Assembly: GCF_021654775.1 (NCBI RefSeq)
Contig: NZ_AP025343.1
Coordinates: 1,951,501-2,015,500 of the forward strand
Direction of reading: 5' to 3'
From: Paenibacillus azoreducens
GTDB lineage: Bacteria > Bacillota > Bacilli > Paenibacillales > Paenibacillaceae
Length of the DNA: 64,000 nucleotides
A program made the translations under genes and the position numbers. A model generated the notes under the pieces. That model did not search any database. It saw only the letters and a list, made by a program, of their open reading frames with translations, and was not told the origin of the DNA. Positions 62,603 through 64,000 of the stretch are shown here, piece after piece (within the stretch, counting starts at the first letter, position 1; the number at the start of each line of letters is the position of its first letter).

Positions 62603-62613
62603 GCTCAAGAGTC
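62603..62613 (+). promoter_or_regulatory. Shared upstream motif GCTCAAGAGTC, copy 3
   Basis: Lies 51 bases before ATG 62654, after a terminator, matching the layout at 36242 and 37297. Confidence 0.45.
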
Positions 62614-62653
62614 TCGGAGAGTGATATACAAACCCGAGAAAGGTGTGCTTAAA

Positions 62654-64000
62654 ATGGCAGCATCATATCAAACTCTTGAAGTCATGAAATCCTGTGTTTC
62701 ACCAATTGTAGAACAGCTCGATGAGCGGCTGGCTCTTAAGGAACGGGGAATAACTTATGGAAAGAAAGATTTAGAAATGAACGCAAATACCTTTGCCACT
62801 TACACATTAAGTCGAATGCATCTCGTTCAGCTAGGTAACGCGCAGATTTATACCTATTGCAGTAAGGGGTATTACATCGAAATGAACGATAGGATGTTAA
62901 AGGCAATCTGCCGCGGCATTATTCATGAAGCAAAAACGGATATCTGGTGTCGGAAATGGGAGGGTGAGTACTTCGAGGCTTTAAGGAGAGAGATACCATT
63001 TGTTGAAGAAATGAATCCCGAAAAGGGGCTTATAAACTTAACGAATGGTATGTTAAATCTTTATTCGATGGAAATTATTAATCATGACCCAAGCTACTTA
63101 TCCACCATTCAAACTCCGATTGAATATGACGGATCAGCATCGTGTCCGAAGTTTGAAGAATTCCTATTCGACATCTTTGAAGGTGATAGGGAGCGTATCA
63201 TGCTTGTTCAGGAAATAATGGGTTACTGCTTCATACCGGACATTAAGATTCAAAAGGCATTCTTCTTCATTGGTTCAGGATCAAATGGTAAGAGTGTATT
63301 ATCAGAAGTCATCCGTCACCTAATCGGAATCGGAAATGTGTCAAATGTTTCGTTGAAAGATTTAGGCGGTCGTTTTGGAATGCAGAACCTTCCGGGAAAA
63401 TTGGTGAACGTTTCGACCGAAAATGAATTTGATCGGAAGTTCAATACTCAGAACTTTAAAATCTTAACTGGTGGAGATGCGGTAAACGTCGAGCAGAAGT
63501 TTAAGGCTTCTTTCAATACACGATTATTTGCAAAGACGATTGTGTTGCTGAACAGTATGATGGATTCCAATGACTTAACGAATGGGTATTTCCGCAGGCT
63601 TCAAATCATTCCGTTCAACAAAATTTATCGGGAGTTGCGAGCAGGGGAAGCTCCTATTGAGGGGGTAAGCTACATGGACAAGTCTTTGCTCGATAAGTTG
63701 CTGACAGAATTACCAGGCATACTGAATTTTGCAATGAAAGGTTTGGCTCGTTTAATCGAAAACAACTTTAATTTGACCGAGAGTAAAGTGTGTGAAAAAG
63801 CATTAGAGGATTATAAGGTCAGTCAAAACCCAATTCCCGAGTATTTCAATGCGCGGGTATATTGGGATGAAGGTGAAGTGACCTTAAGATCAGATTTCAA
63901 GCGTGATTTTTCTAGATGGGCTGAAAATAACGGTTTGGACAATGTGAAGTCCATAGGCTCAACAAAGTTTTGGGAGATGTTCAGCAGAGTTCTCATCGAG
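62654..64000 (+). CDS. Phage/plasmid primase-helicase, P4/D5 family (partial)
   Basis: The frame is open from ATG 62654 to the window edge (449 codons, 3'-truncated). FFIGSGSNGKSVL near residue 207 is the superfamily 3 Walker A motif; GRFGMQNLPGKLVNVSTENE contains the Walker B-like region and YFRRLQIIPF the sensor segment typical of D5-type helicases. The N-terminal 130 residues lack an obvious primase centre (no clear zinc ribbon or toprim) but may correspond to the D5 N-terminal domain. It would unwind and prime replication of the element, possibly from the repeat array near 6.6 kb if the element is circular. Confidence 0.9.
   Translation, partial: MAASYQTLEVMKSCVSPIVEQLDERLALKERGITYGKKDLEMNANTFATYTLSRMHLVQLGNAQIYTYCSKGYYIEMNDRMLKAICRGIIHEAKTDIWCRKWEGEYFEALRREIPFVEEMNPEKGLINLTNGMLNLYSMEIINHDPSYLSTIQTPIEYDGSASCPKFEEFLFDIFEGDRERIMLVQEIMGYCFIPDIKIQKAFFFIGSGSNGKSVLSEVIRHLIGIGNVSNVSLKDLGGRFGMQNLPGKLVNVSTENEFDRKFNTQNFKILTGGDAVNVEQKFKASFNTRLFAKTIVLLNSMMDSNDLTNGYFRRLQIIPFNKIYRELRAGEAPIEGVSYMDKSLLDKLLTELPGILNFAMKGLARLIENNFNLTESKVCEKALEDYKVSQNPIPEYFNARVYWDEGEVTLRSDFKRDFSRWAENNGLDNVKSIGSTKFWEMFSRVLIE

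Noticed and set aside
1..64000. CRISPR arrays, tRNA or rRNA genes, insertion sequence transposases
   Set aside because: None found by reading; the repeats present are short, degenerate or coding and have no spacer structure.

Overview
The window looks like part of a large accessory replicon (plasmid, integrative element or phage-plasmid) from a Paenibacillus-like member of the Bacillales. The reasons are strong AGGAGG-type ribosome binding sites, frequent GTG and TTG starts, moderate to low GC, secreted proteins with copper-amine-oxidase-like 'stalk' domains and SLH-free surface proteins typical of Paenibacillus, and rho-independent terminators ending many transcription units. No rRNA, tRNA, CRISPR array, insertion sequence, relaxase, VirB4/VirD4 ATPase or phage structural gene was recognised. 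A P4/D5-type primase-helicase at the right edge and an iteron-like repeat block near 6.6 kb point to autonomous or semi-autonomous replication.

Layout. 1-9.4 kb: small unknown genes, a D12-class adenine methyltransferase, DUF5348, a catalytically degenerate resolvase-like protein, an HNH endonuclease, then about 1.1 kb of non-coding DNA with a roughly 41-42 bp repeat array, followed by two members of a local HTH-like paralogue family. 9.8-17 kb: membrane and secreted proteins, dominated by a 1721-residue multi-span surface/membrane protein that may be a conjugation channel component. 17.1-19.5 kb: a zinc-ribbon protein and an amidoligase + gamma-glutamylcyclotransferase-like + small-protein operon. 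19.6-26.7 kb: secreted CAP/stalk protein, a 1417-residue LRR/InlB-repeat adhesin and an acidic tail-anchored protein. 27-31.5 kb: GNAT-like protein, membrane and HEPN-like unknowns, two more HTH-like paralogues. 31.9-38.5 kb: an active-looking serine resolvase, an operon of unknowns containing resolvase-like remnants, zinc-ribbon and WG-repeat proteins.

38.7-45.4 kb: a tight three-gene cassette (large protein with Gly-rich membrane segment; Gly-zipper membrane protein; YkgJ cysteine-cluster protein), a PD-(D/E)XK nuclease pair, a DUF1413 gene with heptad repeats at its promoter, and a protein sharing its C-terminal module with the amidoligase and preceded by a leader RNA that can sequester its ribosome binding site. 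45.5-54.3 kb: a defence block with a 721-residue zinc-ribbon protein divergent from a complete type I restriction-modification system that carries an extra half-size S subunit. 54.3-56.5 kb: minus-strand XRE regulators, two of them tandem paralogues. 56.7-64 kb: membrane bPH/SHOCT pair, stalk-domain secreted protein, PD-(D/E)XK nuclease, two unknowns and the primase-helicase.

The strongest candidates for undescribed biology are the 38.8-42.1 kb trio, the amidoligase cassette with its distant C-terminal relative, the structured leader at 44.5 kb, the iteron-like array, and a strand-asymmetric GGGGTA motif that follows the plus strand rather than gene direction.
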